This document shows, one piece after another, positions 17,501 to 28,000 of a stretch of DNA of 36,627 nucleotides. This DNA is from Christensenella sp. UBA3700 (GTDB lineage: Bacteria; Bacillota; Clostridia; Christensenellales; UBA3700): contig DFIJ01000024.1 in the NCBI GenBank assembly GCA_002372775.1, forward strand, positions 1 to 36,627. The letters are read 5' to 3'. Below the pieces are notes generated by a model. It did no database searches, was not told the origin of the DNA, and worked only from the letters and a program-made list of their open reading frames with translations. Numbering within the stretch: the first letter of the stretch is position 1; every line of letters begins with the position of its first letter. Both the position numbers and the translations under genes were made by a program.

Positions 17501-20500
17501 ATAGACTTGGTAAAAGTTTGATGCTTATAAAAGCTACTCAAGCTCAAGTTGATGCTAATGACAAACAAAATACTGAGGGAGCTGAAAATTCTTCTGCATC
17601 TCAAAATTCAAATTCAGCGCAACAAACGGGGCAGCCGATTAATCAATCAGCAAGCGCACAACAACAAGCCACAAGGCAAGGAAATGGGCAAATAGGCGAT
17701 GTTTCAACCCAAAATGCCCCTAAGTTTGTGACTATAACACAAGCCCAAAATGGTACTCTTGTTACTACAAGTGTAGAAAATCAAGATGTTCCAGGTGCTA
17801 TTCCTGTTCGTAATCTTGGTAATGGTAATTTTGAATTAACATTTAGTGCAATAAATAATTCTCAACTTCCAGGTCTTATAAGTAACACAACTCTATTTGA
17901 ATTAGAGCAAACTCCTATGGATGGCGCAACTGTTACTCGTGACCCAATAGTAAAGTTTAAAACTAATGGAGAAATAGAAGTTATTGCTCAAGGTCTTGTA
18001 CAAAATCCTATTAAGTCTAATGTTAGAGAAGATGTTGTAAATGCAGCAGTTAATGAGATAAATAATAATACATCTCTTAAGAACAAATTAAATTCTGTTG
18101 CTTTTAAAACTAGAGAAGAGGCTATAAATAATATAAAAGCTACTTATGGTCTTAATGATGATGAAGTTAATCAAGTTTTAGGTAAGGTTAATGCTACTTC
18201 ATCAGTTTCTTCTACAGGGGTGCTTACACAACCTGTCGGTACTCAACCTGCTGAAGAAGAACAAGAAGAAAAGAAAGAAAAAGAACCTGAAGCTCCTGTT
18301 AGAGGTGCTGACCCTCTTGATTATATTCCTAAAATTTCGGGTGCTGCTAGACAAGCTGCTTTAGATTTAAAAGATGGTAAAGAAGTTACTTATGAAACTT
18401 ATCTTGCTAGTCTTTCTGATGTAAGAGCTGCTATCGACAATGATGAAGAATTTGAAAGACTTGCTAAAGAATCTTGGAATAGAGCTATGCAACGTCTTGC
18501 TAAAAAGTATCCAGAAATTGTTGATACTCTTATTAACAGTTTGCAAAGTAGTACTACCGAAGAAGCTCCTGATAGTAGATTAGGTTATAGGTTTAAGACT
18601 TCTTTTAAAAAGGAAGTTGAGAAACTTGTTAAAGCCTATCTTAAAGATATTGGTCAAAAGAAATCTAATGGTAAATATGTAATTAGTCTTGAGAATCTTC
18701 TTAGATACTGTAATGGAGAATTTCAGAATAATGAAAATGCTGAACTTCTTTACAATGTTCTTTCTAATTATCTCCTTTCTGATGATGCTAAATCTCAATA
18801 CGAAGTTATTGAAAGTAAAGATGAAGTAGCTGCTCCTGACTTTCTAGATAAGGTTAAAACGCCCGTAGAAGAAAGAATAGACAAAGCTATTAGAGAAGAG
18901 AATCATAGAATTAATACTAGAGAAATTGTTGATAAAGAAGTATTTGACCAACTTGAACAAGGTCAAGAATTAGAGGTTGTTAAAGATACTTCTAAAGATA
19001 GAATTTACTTTGAGTTTGAAGGTAAGCCTGTAGGATATATCGGTATTCCTAGAGTTAAAAATAATACATATAGTTCTCCTTATGGATACTTTATGTTTAG
19101 AATTAAACCTGAAGGAAAAGATACATATTCTTCCAGACTTGCTGATGTATTTAAGGCTATAGCCAACGCAGAGGAAGGTGAACTTAAAGAGATTAAGGAT
19201 GCTGCTTTAGTTGGTGGTGTAAGTCTTAAAGATAATAAAACTTGGCAAGCTATTAAGAATGAATATGGTATTAATACTATTAATAAAGAAACAGGAAAAG
19301 AATACGACAATGTAGACGATAATATGTTACAAACTATCAGAACTATGGCTAACTTTGCTGTACGTTATGGTAGTGCAGATGCCGCAATTGATGCTTGGTT
19401 TAACAATCTTGTACAAGAATATGTAGCCGCTAATGAGCTTGCTCAAAATAAAGATGCTAAAGTTGTAGTAGATCAAATTACTGATGGTTTTCTTATTAGG
19501 GCTATTGATAAACTTACTGATGAAAACCGTAATGTAATACCATCAGAAGTAGATAAACTTCCTAAAGCTAGTAAAGCTATTGGTAGGAATTACAAAGGCA
19601 GGGTATCTATTGGTGTTGCTACAAGAGAGGCTGGTACTATTGCAGCAGTTGTTAAAAAAGAAAATGATAAAGTTACAATTCCTGTAAATATTTTAGCCCC
19701 TGGTGTTGATTATTCTAATACTTTTGTAGTATTTCCTTTATCTCAAGGTAAGACTGCTTATGCTCAAGCATATCCTATTACAGCTAAACATTTGACTAGT
19801 GGTTCAGAAGCGACAAAAATAGTTACAGCTTTTAGACATAGAATAGATTATTATCTTAAACAAATAGCTGCTAATCCTAATAACGCTGAAAGTACATTTA
19901 GAGAACTTCAAGATTTCTTATTTGAAGCTCTTAATTATAAAAATGATACTACTCCGTTATTCCATATGGATAATTGTGAAAAAGTTAGTCCTAATAATAG
20001 TGATTCTATTGGTTTAGGTACACACTTGGGAGTTAGAGAACGGAGATATAGTCCTAGAATAGATTTACATATATTCTATAATAAAGCTGGGAATCATATA
20101 GTACGTATTACTAGACCAAATCCAAACGATTCTAGTAAAACAATAAAAACAGAAATAACAATAACTTTTGCAAATTTAAACACTATATCTGAAGAAATTA
20201 GAAAGTTCTTAGCTGATACTCTTCAATTTAATATTGCGGAAAATTATATAGCTAGTGATAATAATAAGCGTAATCAAGTAACTGGTCTTGCTACTAGAAA
20301 CAAGGATGGTAAATTTGTTGTTAAGATTGGAAATGAAACTTTCACTTTTGATTCTTATAACGATTTTATCTTAGATAATGATTTGGTAAGAGTAAATACT
20401 ATGCCTAATGAACACGGTAATAATTTTACTAGAACTTCATCTAATCCTAATGTAAGATATAAGATTGTTACTAGCTCCCCCGTAGAGAGAAATGAGGAAT

Positions 20501-22044
20501 ATGCTCAGCCTGCTGAACAAGATGTTGCTACTCAAGCTAATAATATTGTTTCAAGTACTAGAACTGATAAAGCTGCAGCTTTAGCTAGATTGATATTTGA
20601 TGATGATACTGTTACAACTTTGAGTACTTATGATTTGCTTCCTCATAATCTTGTATTTGATGCTAACTTTAATACAGGAGAAGGTAGAGCTAATCTTAAT
20701 GCTTCATTTAATAAGTCTACTAAAGTTACAACTATAGGTCCTAGATTTATGACTATGCTTAGTCACACAAATCCTGCTTATAGAAAGCAAGCTATTAGAA
20801 AACTTATTCACGAGCGTCTTCACGATATTCTTCATTCTAACGGTAATGAACATTTTATAAAGGATATTAAAACTATTTATGATACTTTTGTTGAGAATTT
20901 AGATAATCCTGAAGTTAGTAAACCGATTTTAGAGGAATACTTAAAAAAGTATAAAATCAATAAATCTGTTGATGATTTTTACGATAATTTCAAAAAATAT
21001 AAGTATCTTAGCAAAGAAAATGAAGAAGTAAGGTTGGAAGAGTTCCTGGTAGATAGTCTTACATCAGTAGAACTTGCTGAATATCTTAATAGTATTACAG
21101 GTCTTTCTAAAGTTAATATGAGAGAACGTAAACGTGATACTTTGCTTAATAAGATAATGAAACTTCTTGCTAAGATAATGGGAATAAATATTAAAAATGA
21201 TTCTCTTTATGCACAAGAATTTGAAGCTCTTAGAAAAGCTATGGATAGTAGCGCAGAACTTACTTTACAATTTGAAAATGAAACAAATGTTGAACAAAAG
21301 CAAGAAACAGAAAATGAGAATGAAAATGTTATTGAGGACACATCAGAAGAAGTAAGTACTAAAGAACCAGAAAACAAAAACGTTTATCAAGGTTTGGCTA
21401 ATACTTCAAGTGATGAAGATGATGAATATAGTTCTACAACAGAAGTTGTAGGAGAAGAAAAATCTCTTCCAACTATGTCATTTATGCCTAAAAAGCACTG
21501 GTCTATTGGACATATTATAGATACTCCAACAGAAGCTGCCAATATTTGTGATAACACACAAATTAAGGTTTTAACTTCTATTATTGATGTATTTGGTAAA
21601 CCAAATATTAGAGGAACATATTATGCTAAACCTGTTACAATTTGGGCAAAATCTCCTATAAATGATAAACAAATTCATCATTCTGTTGTTGCTGTTAGAA
21701 TAAATGGAGAAATATACTTATATGATATGCCTCAATCTGAATATATAAAGTATTTGAATAATAATAAAGGTGAAATTGTTAAAGAGTATTCTCCAAGACT
21801 TATAAAATATACTAAAGAAAATCTTAAAAATTTATATGAAACATCTGATGAGAACATAGAAAGATTCTTTAATACTGAAAGTATTTTTGATGAGGATTTA
21901 AAAGAACTTCCTCTAAGTTCTACAACAGAAGAATATGAAAGCGTAGCGTCTATTGCTGATTATATACAATCGTATCCTCCTGAAGATAGAGCTGAAATTG
22001 CAAGACAAATTAATAATGGTGAAATATCAATTAAATGTAAATAA
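14512..22044 (+). CDS. Giant cargo/ejection protein with embedded HExxH peptidase-like domain, 2510 aa
   Basis: A multi-domain protein. The N-terminal 600 residues are helical with two membrane-compatible segments (about 172-200, MSNMPSIASSLTLLIP; about 460-478, AFWGVLGGVVFQGGG). Long coiled-coil regions span roughly 600-1000. A Gln/Ser/Ala linker with unusual codons lies at about 1025-1075, and a Glu/Lys linker at about 1245-1262. HERLH at 2100-2104, with VRLEEFLVDSL at about 2175, forms a plausible zinc site (HExxH plus a distant Glu). The C-terminus (about 2325-2480) is another mixed domain I do not recognise. Five repeat copies lie within it without breaking the frame. It starts 6 nt after its neighbour and precedes the RNA polymerase gene by 3 nt. 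Membrane penetration and ejection is inferred. Confidence 0.65.
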   Translation: MDIGAILNSDGYHVPNPSYKKGNGQPKYLITDDPKYAPSTSADMFFEAAKRGDLNRIGNVEDFEKYINYGITPREGDSFDDYQRILAERQSNWSKLGNALSQTLISEIGLGTAKGLSDLFDFVGQSVGLSDKDYSNPVSQYLEEKQEEFKNWAPVFVDPNKNIKNGGLTDFGWWMSNMPSIASSLTLLIPSTGITKALSWVGKATKVSRYANRAARAVANPLLHSVGRSGITGAEMGVYAETGINAALSRTMENYQEARQTYNDTYANMSSSLQGMSQEEYANFVNRNADYLEDSGIDINDRDAVAKQIARTSADRTFQLDFANVIFDAYQIYGLRNMLTHAPRFNGSAATRRAQRESIRTAGMTEEQAAAELAKDSKWAKAGHWFGDRFIGAGRQIKSELSEGVEEAVNYIAQQEGTHLGKYILSGEEGSPEDMELLSSLGPMSRRILNDYINDAGLWDSAFWGVLGGVVFQGGGNALNRVSQTFKNRQDAKKSVNKDDDETKEAKLTPHWWQLDQLSETERMVGDIKGRNVKLETFKSVMRQINSGKNPYIKKEDGTQQDISSPVEERMLREKAYTEYLDELIINARNNGTLRMLDSYLQDENVREAIVQAYMEGDANNQISKEEAEAAAAKASERVKKIDNLYQNEIIHASDIADKIADRKGVSLPAEYVQMIASANVRHRLNLERYDEVAALYNEDTERIKQVVGEKLDSAIDYQGMISLKTTIQELSGLIAERKELEAQQAEHPTLTRQFDIEELNTQINVIKRKALQTSTEAQFARTLYALQVANSAVREYSPDRKQFKVTTSDLDLITNLDQMLVSDLSYVFDETGQEKREVSAEAVVGELRKITSDMRYVLPTDSNNKLQNALQYLDSIDPKLSENYDILSRIELEKIKEQAKLAETESEITHYVDAINNIENVARKQAIEEQFKNLAEIQRKHKDMNLLYVMNNIYNDSNTADFLVDTNGLTEEERDQIKEAAKVLNMADVKNRDLFDRLGKSLMLIKATQAQVDANDKQNTEGAENSSASQNSNSAQQTGQPINQSASAQQQATRQGNGQIGDVSTQNAPKFVTITQAQNGTLVTTSVENQDVPGAIPVRNLGNGNFELTFSAINNSQLPGLISNTTLFELEQTPMDGATVTRDPIVKFKTNGEIEVIAQGLVQNPIKSNVREDVVNAAVNEINNNTSLKNKLNSVAFKTREEAINNIKATYGLNDDEVNQVLGKVNATSSVSSTGVLTQPVGTQPAEEEQEEKKEKEPEAPVRGADPLDYIPKISGAARQAALDLKDGKEVTYETYLASLSDVRAAIDNDEEFERLAKESWNRAMQRLAKKYPEIVDTLINSLQSSTTEEAPDSRLGYRFKTSFKKEVEKLVKAYLKDIGQKKSNGKYVISLENLLRYCNGEFQNNENAELLYNVLSNYLLSDDAKSQYEVIESKDEVAAPDFLDKVKTPVEERIDKAIREENHRINTREIVDKEVFDQLEQGQELEVVKDTSKDRIYFEFEGKPVGYIGIPRVKNNTYSSPYGYFMFRIKPEGKDTYSSRLADVFKAIANAEEGELKEIKDAALVGGVSLKDNKTWQAIKNEYGINTINKETGKEYDNVDDNMLQTIRTMANFAVRYGSADAAIDAWFNNLVQEYVAANELAQNKDAKVVVDQITDGFLIRAIDKLTDENRNVIPSEVDKLPKASKAIGRNYKGRVSIGVATREAGTIAAVVKKENDKVTIPVNILAPGVDYSNTFVVFPLSQGKTAYAQAYPITAKHLTSGSEATKIVTAFRHRIDYYLKQIAANPNNAESTFRELQDFLFEALNYKNDTTPLFHMDNCEKVSPNNSDSIGLGTHLGVRERRYSPRIDLHIFYNKAGNHIVRITRPNPNDSSKTIKTEITITFANLNTISEEIRKFLADTLQFNIAENYIASDNNKRNQVTGLATRNKDGKFVVKIGNETFTFDSYNDFILDNDLVRVNTMPNEHGNNFTRTSSNPNVRYKIVTSSPVERNEEYAQPAEQDVATQANNIVSSTRTDKAAALARLIFDDDTVTTLSTYDLLPHNLVFDANFNTGEGRANLNASFNKSTKVTTIGPRFMTMLSHTNPAYRKQAIRKLIHERLHDILHSNGNEHFIKDIKTIYDTFVENLDNPEVSKPILEEYLKKYKINKSVDDFYDNFKKYKYLSKENEEVRLEEFLVDSLTSVELAEYLNSITGLSKVNMRERKRDTLLNKIMKLLAKIMGINIKNDSLYAQEFEALRKAMDSSAELTLQFENETNVEQKQETENENENVIEDTSEEVSTKEPENKNVYQGLANTSSDEDDEYSSTTEVVGEEKSLPTMSFMPKKHWSIGHIIDTPTEAANICDNTQIKVLTSIIDVFGKPNIRGTYYAKPVTIWAKSPINDKQIHHSVVAVRINGEIYLYDMPQSEYIKYLNNNKGEIVKEYSPRLIKYTKENLKNLYETSDENIERFFNTESIFDEDLKELPLSSTTEEYESVASIADYIQSYPPEDRAEIARQINNGEISIKCK
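15322..15339 (+). repeat. Dispersed G5 repeat, forward, degenerate
   Basis: CTACAGGGG core with the long pyrimidine tract; three differences from the 1361 copy. Read as SSLQGM. Confidence 0.6.
16202..16218 (-). repeat. Dispersed G5 repeat, inverted, in the 2510-aa gene
   Basis: CTACAGGGG core variant; read as SSPVEE, residues 564-569. Confidence 0.85.
18206..18223 (+). repeat. Dispersed G5 repeat, forward, in the 2510-aa gene
   Basis: CTACAGGGG core, TGC variant; read as SSTGV in a Pro/Gln/Glu linker. Confidence 0.85.
18858..18873 (-). repeat. Dispersed G5 repeat, inverted, slightly degenerate
   Basis: Core CTACGGGCG; read as TPVEE, residues 1450-1454. Confidence 0.75.
20474..20490 (-). 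repeat. Dispersed G5 repeat, inverted, in the 2510-aa gene
   Basis: Exact core; read as SSPVER. The flank reads GCTAGTAAC in repeat orientation, shared with the 35181 copy. Confidence 0.9.
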
Positions 22045-22047
22045 ATT

Positions 22048-25000
22048 ATGGGTGGTATGAATTGCAGTGTTGCTAAGACAACACGTAAAGTAAACACTGA
22101 TAGAACTAATTGGGATATAGATGCTCAAGCAAATATTGAACAGGTTAGTGAATCTATCAACGAAAAAGTAAGAGCCAACAATTATTCAAGTGTTGCATGG
22201 CGAAATGAAGCTGTGCAACACTCAGCTGTTTTTGGTGCTAAAGTGCTTGATAAGGTTAGACGTCAAGCCAACCAAAGAGTTACTGGTAGTATGAAATCTT
22301 TTCTCAAAAATGCTATTCGTATTGAATTAAGCAATGTTGTTATTGCTAGAATAGCTAGAGAGAAAGGTAATACTACTAAAGAGTTTAAAGAAGAAATTAA
22401 AAAGCAACTTGGTTATGATGCTAAAACAGGTATTTATGCTGGAAATGTTGCCTACGTTTCTGAAATGCTTAAAGGTACTTCGGAATCTAACGATAATATT
22501 ATTGCTTGGTACAATGAAGCTTTTAATAACGCTATTAATGAAGACACAGGCATTTCTTATGCTGATGAATTCTTTCTTAATGTATTTTCTCATCAAAAAC
22601 TAGGTAGTGTTAAGTTTGAAAAAGATGATACTTTTGGAGAGTATAAGTTAGCTGAGGCTCTTAGTGTAACAGAAGATAATGAAGTTAATGAACCTGAGAA
22701 TGGAGAAAATCCTACAGATACAAATCCAGATGATACCATTGCTGCTTTTGAACATAGTGGAGAACATAAGGATTTTATGATTGGTGTTGACCAAGATATT
22801 AAGAACTACTTTAATACTTTAAATAAACTTAAGAGTTCTGAAAAGGCTGGCAACAAATGGCAACTTGATAAAGAAAATCTTTATGAAATTGTAAACACTA
22901 TGGATGCTAGAAGTTGTTCTAGTGTTCTGTTTCATCAAGGTGATTTTACTGATGATGTTGCAATGGTTGAAAGTATCAAGCGTATTGCTAGGCAATGTGC
23001 TGGATTTGAAGCTTTCATGAAGTTTGCAGAAGATTTGGAAAACGATGCTGACTTTAGATATAAAGTTTATAATAGCTTTGCTAAACGTATTATGTCTAAA
23101 TTAGAAACTGTTGTTGATGAAAAGAATGGTAAACCTAATTTAGCCAATAAGAGAAGTAATGCTGTTACTGCTTTAGCTTTTGAGTTTAGAAATACTATTA
23201 AATCTACTGCTGTTTCTGTAAACAATTATGAAATAGAAGATAAGTTTGAGGAACTTGATAAGTATCTCAGACTTAATCCTGATATGCCTTATTCTCAGTT
23301 CTTAAATCTTATTGCTAAACAGCCTAATGAAGAGCACGTTCTTAAATATATTGGTGATCTTACAAGTTTACTGCAAACTTACTATCCTACCATAGATAGA
23401 TATGGTATTGCTAACTATCTTTATAATGCAACAGATGCTAACGGTAATGTTAATGTTTCAGCTAATCTCTCTAATCTTACAAACGCATTAAAGAGAACTA
23501 TTAATGCTGCAAAAAGAACTGCTGTTGCTTACAATAGTTTGCAATATGATATTGCTACAGAAAAGAATATAAAAAAGAAACAAGCTCTTTATAATACCGA
23601 TTATGTAGATAATTCTAACTATCGAGAGGCTCAAGCTTTAGCTGAATATCTTGCTCCTTACAGTGTAGTTAGAGTTGATTTAAATTCTAGAAATACTGAA
23701 GGTAAGCTTAGTAGTGATGTTCTTAATAACAATTTCTTAACTAACTTTATTAATACTCTTCAGTCTTCTCTCAATAGAAAGTTTAAAGATGCTGAAGGTA
23801 ACGTAACTTACGCTCAAGATTGTCCTCTTCAACATTTTAAAGAATTTAAATTTAAATCTACTCAGTATAATCTTAGTAATATTCTTGTTGAAAAGATTGA
23901 AGACGGCAGAGTTGTAAATAGAGGTTTGTTTAGAAGAGAAGGTAATGGTTATGTTCCTACAGAATATGCTACTGATTTACTTCGTATTTCTAAGTTCAAT
24001 GGTGCTACAAGTTTTGATAATGGTAAGAATACATTGTATTCTAAGATGAGTAAAGCTGACTATATTACTACAGCTTTTATTAACTTCTTTAATACAGACG
24101 GTAGTATAAACGGTACGCCTATGGCTAACTATTTTATGCGTATTCCTTCTGACTCTGGTACTCAATTTGTAGTTACTGCTCCTAGATATCAAATATCTCA
24201 GACAGGTCCTAATGCTCTTAGAACTTCTGATGGTAAGATTAATAGAAATCATCCTATTTTCAAACAGTTTAAATATGCTTTCCTGCAAGAACTTATTGAT
24301 ATGGGTGATGCAATTAATACTATTTTTGTTACCGATGAAAATGGTGTTGTTACTAGAGCACATAAGAATGGTAAAGATGTACTTCAGTTTAATCCAGGTT
24401 TTGAAAATAAGCCTACAAGTAAACTTTATAAAAAATATCATTACAATGGAGAAGTAGTTAAAGGTTTTGGAACTGATAACGAAACTTTGACAGGTAATGT
24501 ATTTAAATCTAATAAGTTTACTATTGTTAAAGCTGATGGTACTGAAATTAATTATGGTCAAGAGTTTATAGATAACTTTGTTGATTTTCTCTACGGGGGA
24601 GGTATCAGCACTAATACTAACGAATCTGTTAAATTTATTAAAGAAAATGGTAGAATTGCTGGTGTTAATCTTGATGCTCAATCTCAAGAATTTAGAGATG
24701 GTCTTGATGCTATGATTGAAAACTTTATAGCTGATTATACTAGAGAAGCTATAAATAGAATTCAAGGCTCTAAAAAGTTTATAAAAGAATCTAATTCTTC
24801 TTTATTTGGTGAAGATAAAGAAGATAAAGAATTTAATAGAAAAGTTAGTGAATTTGCTCTCAATACTCATCTTATGTATATGAATTTTGATGATTTGTTT
24901 GAGGGTAGTTCTAAATTCTATGGTAGTGCTCAAGATTTCTTAAAGCGTGCTAAAGAAGTACAAGGTAGTGGTGTTCCTTATGGCATTGTAAATTATAATA

Positions 25001-28000
25001 ACAGTTTTACTATTACTGCTAAAACTCCAAAGGAAGGTGCTTTACTTAATTCTAAGGAAGTTATTGATAGAATTGGTAATATAGGACAATATGATAGTTT
25101 TAGAGCTATTACTATTGTTAACACTGTAAGAACCCCCGTAGAAGCAGAGTATAAGAAAGCTGATGGCTCTGGTAAAGATGGAGTTCTTGTTAAAAAACTT
25201 AGTCAAAACTTTGCTACTCAAGCAGGTAGAAAGAGACCTAATGAGAACGATAAGCAAAGAGCTAGAAATATGATGGCTGGTTTTGCTGGTGCAAAAGTTA
25301 ATGACGCTCAGTCTTATATTACATTTGAAGAATGGGTTAGACGTATTGCTGCAAGAGGTCAGCTTATGAAACATCTTCCTCTTATTGAGAAGATTCAGAA
25401 AGGTGAAACTCTTACAGATACTGAAATGGATGCTTTTGTTCAAGTACAAAAGAATTTTTATTATGACCAATATTATGATGAACAAACTGGTGTTATTGTT
25501 CCTCGTCAGATTAAAAATGCTGAATTTGTTCTTGTTCCTCAGTTTATTAAAGGAACTCAACTTGAGCAAATTTATAATCTTATGAAGAAACATGATATTG
25601 ACCAACTTAATACTGAAGAAACTTCTAAAGCAGGTAAGCATAATGTTTTAACTCTTTGGGATAATGAAGGTAATCTTACTCAAAAGAACTTAGATGATTT
25701 TGATGCTAAAGCAGACGGTGCAGCAGAATATTTCAATTATAATTATCTTTATACTCAGCAAGAAACTCCTCAGCACGTAAATGCTGAGAATAAGGCTGGT
25801 ATTCAGATTATGAAAAAGATTATTGATAATATTCCTGTTGGACATAAACTTTATCCTGTTAAGCAGAGATTTATGGAACTTTATTCTGCTAATGTTCAAT
25901 CTGCTTTCAATACTCTTATGTCTGAACTTAATGTAGAAACTGATGAAAATGGCTATCCTATTCTTAATGAAGACGGTCAAATCAAAGGTTTAGACTATAA
26001 GAAACTTTATGATATGTTCAGAGAAGAGGCTGAACGTCTTGGAGTTGATAGCAACATTTCTGATTACTTTACTCTTGACGAGCAAGTATTAGATAATGTT
26101 GCTCAGACTCTTATGCCTAACTTCTTTAGTAATGTATCTAGTAGAGTTGAATCTGTTGCTCAAGCTCTTTTTAATAGTAGAATTACTAGACAAAAGCTTC
26201 CTGGTTTCCATGGTGCTCAAGTTACTCAAATAGGTTTTAAGAAAGAAAATATTCAAATAAACGATGCTCTTCGATACCATAGTAGATTAAATGAAGATGG
26301 AACAGAAGAATATGCTCCTTATATTGAAGTAATGCTTCCAAAGTCTAATTTTGGTCTTTCTGGCTATGATAACGCTACTGCCTTAAAGATGATACAAGAG
26401 GCTGGTGTTGATGAACTTATTGGTTATCGTATTCCTACAGAAGGTAAACAGTCTGTTGCTGTTATGAAAGTTGTAGGATTTACAGATGATGCTCAAGGTT
26501 CTACTATTATTGTTCCTGATGGCTGGGTTCCTCAAACTGGTTCTGACTTTGATATTGACTCCATTTATGGTATTCAATTTCATTTTTATGTAAGTAAAGA
26601 CGGTAAAGTACATAAAGCTGAATATAATGAAGATAAATTCCAAGCGTATAAAAATTATGTATTTAGTCATCTTTCTAATGAAGAATTAAACGCTATAAAA
26701 GATAATAGTACTATAACTGCAGAAGACGTAGCTGATGGAATGAAAACAGCTGATGCTAATGCAGAATTTATGAGTGATTTAAAGCACTATGCTAAACTTC
26801 ATAATCTTGAAACTTGGGAAAATTACCAAAAGAAAGATATTTCTCTAATAAATTCTAAAGAAGCTAGAGATAATGAAATTCTTAATTGCATGATGACTAT
26901 TCTTAAAGATGATTCTTCTCTTGAAGAAAATCTTGGACGTTCTAACTTTGATGATATTAGCAACACAGATGAAGATAATCTTGGTGCTATTCAAAAAATG
27001 ATGAGTCCTACTGAGCGTAGCCGTAGACAAAAAAGGAGTCCTTATAACTTCTTTGACCAAGCTGATTATCAAGATGACGCTATGAGTGGTGCTAAACTTA
27101 AAGGCTTTAGTGTTACTCGTGATAACTTGTGTTCTGTTTGTAATACAGTTCATCCTGTAGTTAAGACAGATGCCTACGTTATGTTGTATGATGCTACAAA
27201 GTATGATATTAAAGAACTTAAAGAAGCATTTGGCGAACAAAATGTAAACCCTAGTAAAGATAAGAAATATATTCAAGTTCGTCATAAGACTTTTGGTTGG
27301 AGTAGAAATAACAAAAATGTTGTAGGTAGAATTCTTACTTCTTACTCATCTGAAACAACTGCTCACATTCTTGATGCTATTAAGGAAGGTGCTGCACCTA
27401 ATGTTAATGACTTTACTTTTGCTGTATATAAGTCTTTTGTTGATGTAGGTTCTGACTATGATACTGCTATTGGATTTATGGCTCAGCCTGCTGTTAGCAG
27501 AATTGTATCAGCTTATAACAATAATAAATCTATCTTTACAGGATTTAATACTAATCCTATTCAACAAGCTATTAGAAGTCTTGCTGGAGAAATCGGTATT
27601 AAAACAACAGAAAAGAAAGGTAAAACTACAAAGGGCGTAAGTCTTAATAAAATTGTCAAAGCTATTAACGAAAATGAAGAATTAGGAAAAGCGTTTGAAG
27701 AACTCTTTGGAGTTAAACTTGATATTAAATCTATTAAAGGTAATGAGGCAGAGTTTGAAAACTTTGCTCTTCCTACTTATCTTCTTAAAGATAGAATTGA
27801 TGAGAGTGGAATCTTTGCAAGCTCCCCCGTAAAAGAAAATGATGATAAAGCTAAACTTACTCGTGCTGCTTTTGATTTAGGTATTCTTCTTAAATATTTC
27901 CAATATGCTCAATTTAGTCAACGTATTGGTGATGTAGCAAGAGTTATGAATCCTGATAAGTTTGGTGCTAAAAAGAATATTTACGAAACATCTAAAGTGT

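Noticed and set aside
23977..24765. Long antisense open frames (for example minus strand 23977-24765 and 25042-25641)
   Set aside because: They lie opposite strongly coding frames, have skewed Ile/Ser/Asn/Lys-rich composition expected from the complement of A/T-rich genes, and lack start context or conserved motifs.
27118..27165. CxxC...H zinc finger in the RNA polymerase protein (NLCSVCNTVHP)
   Set aside because: Only one Cys pair and one nearby His are seen; without a second pair this is not a supported zinc site.
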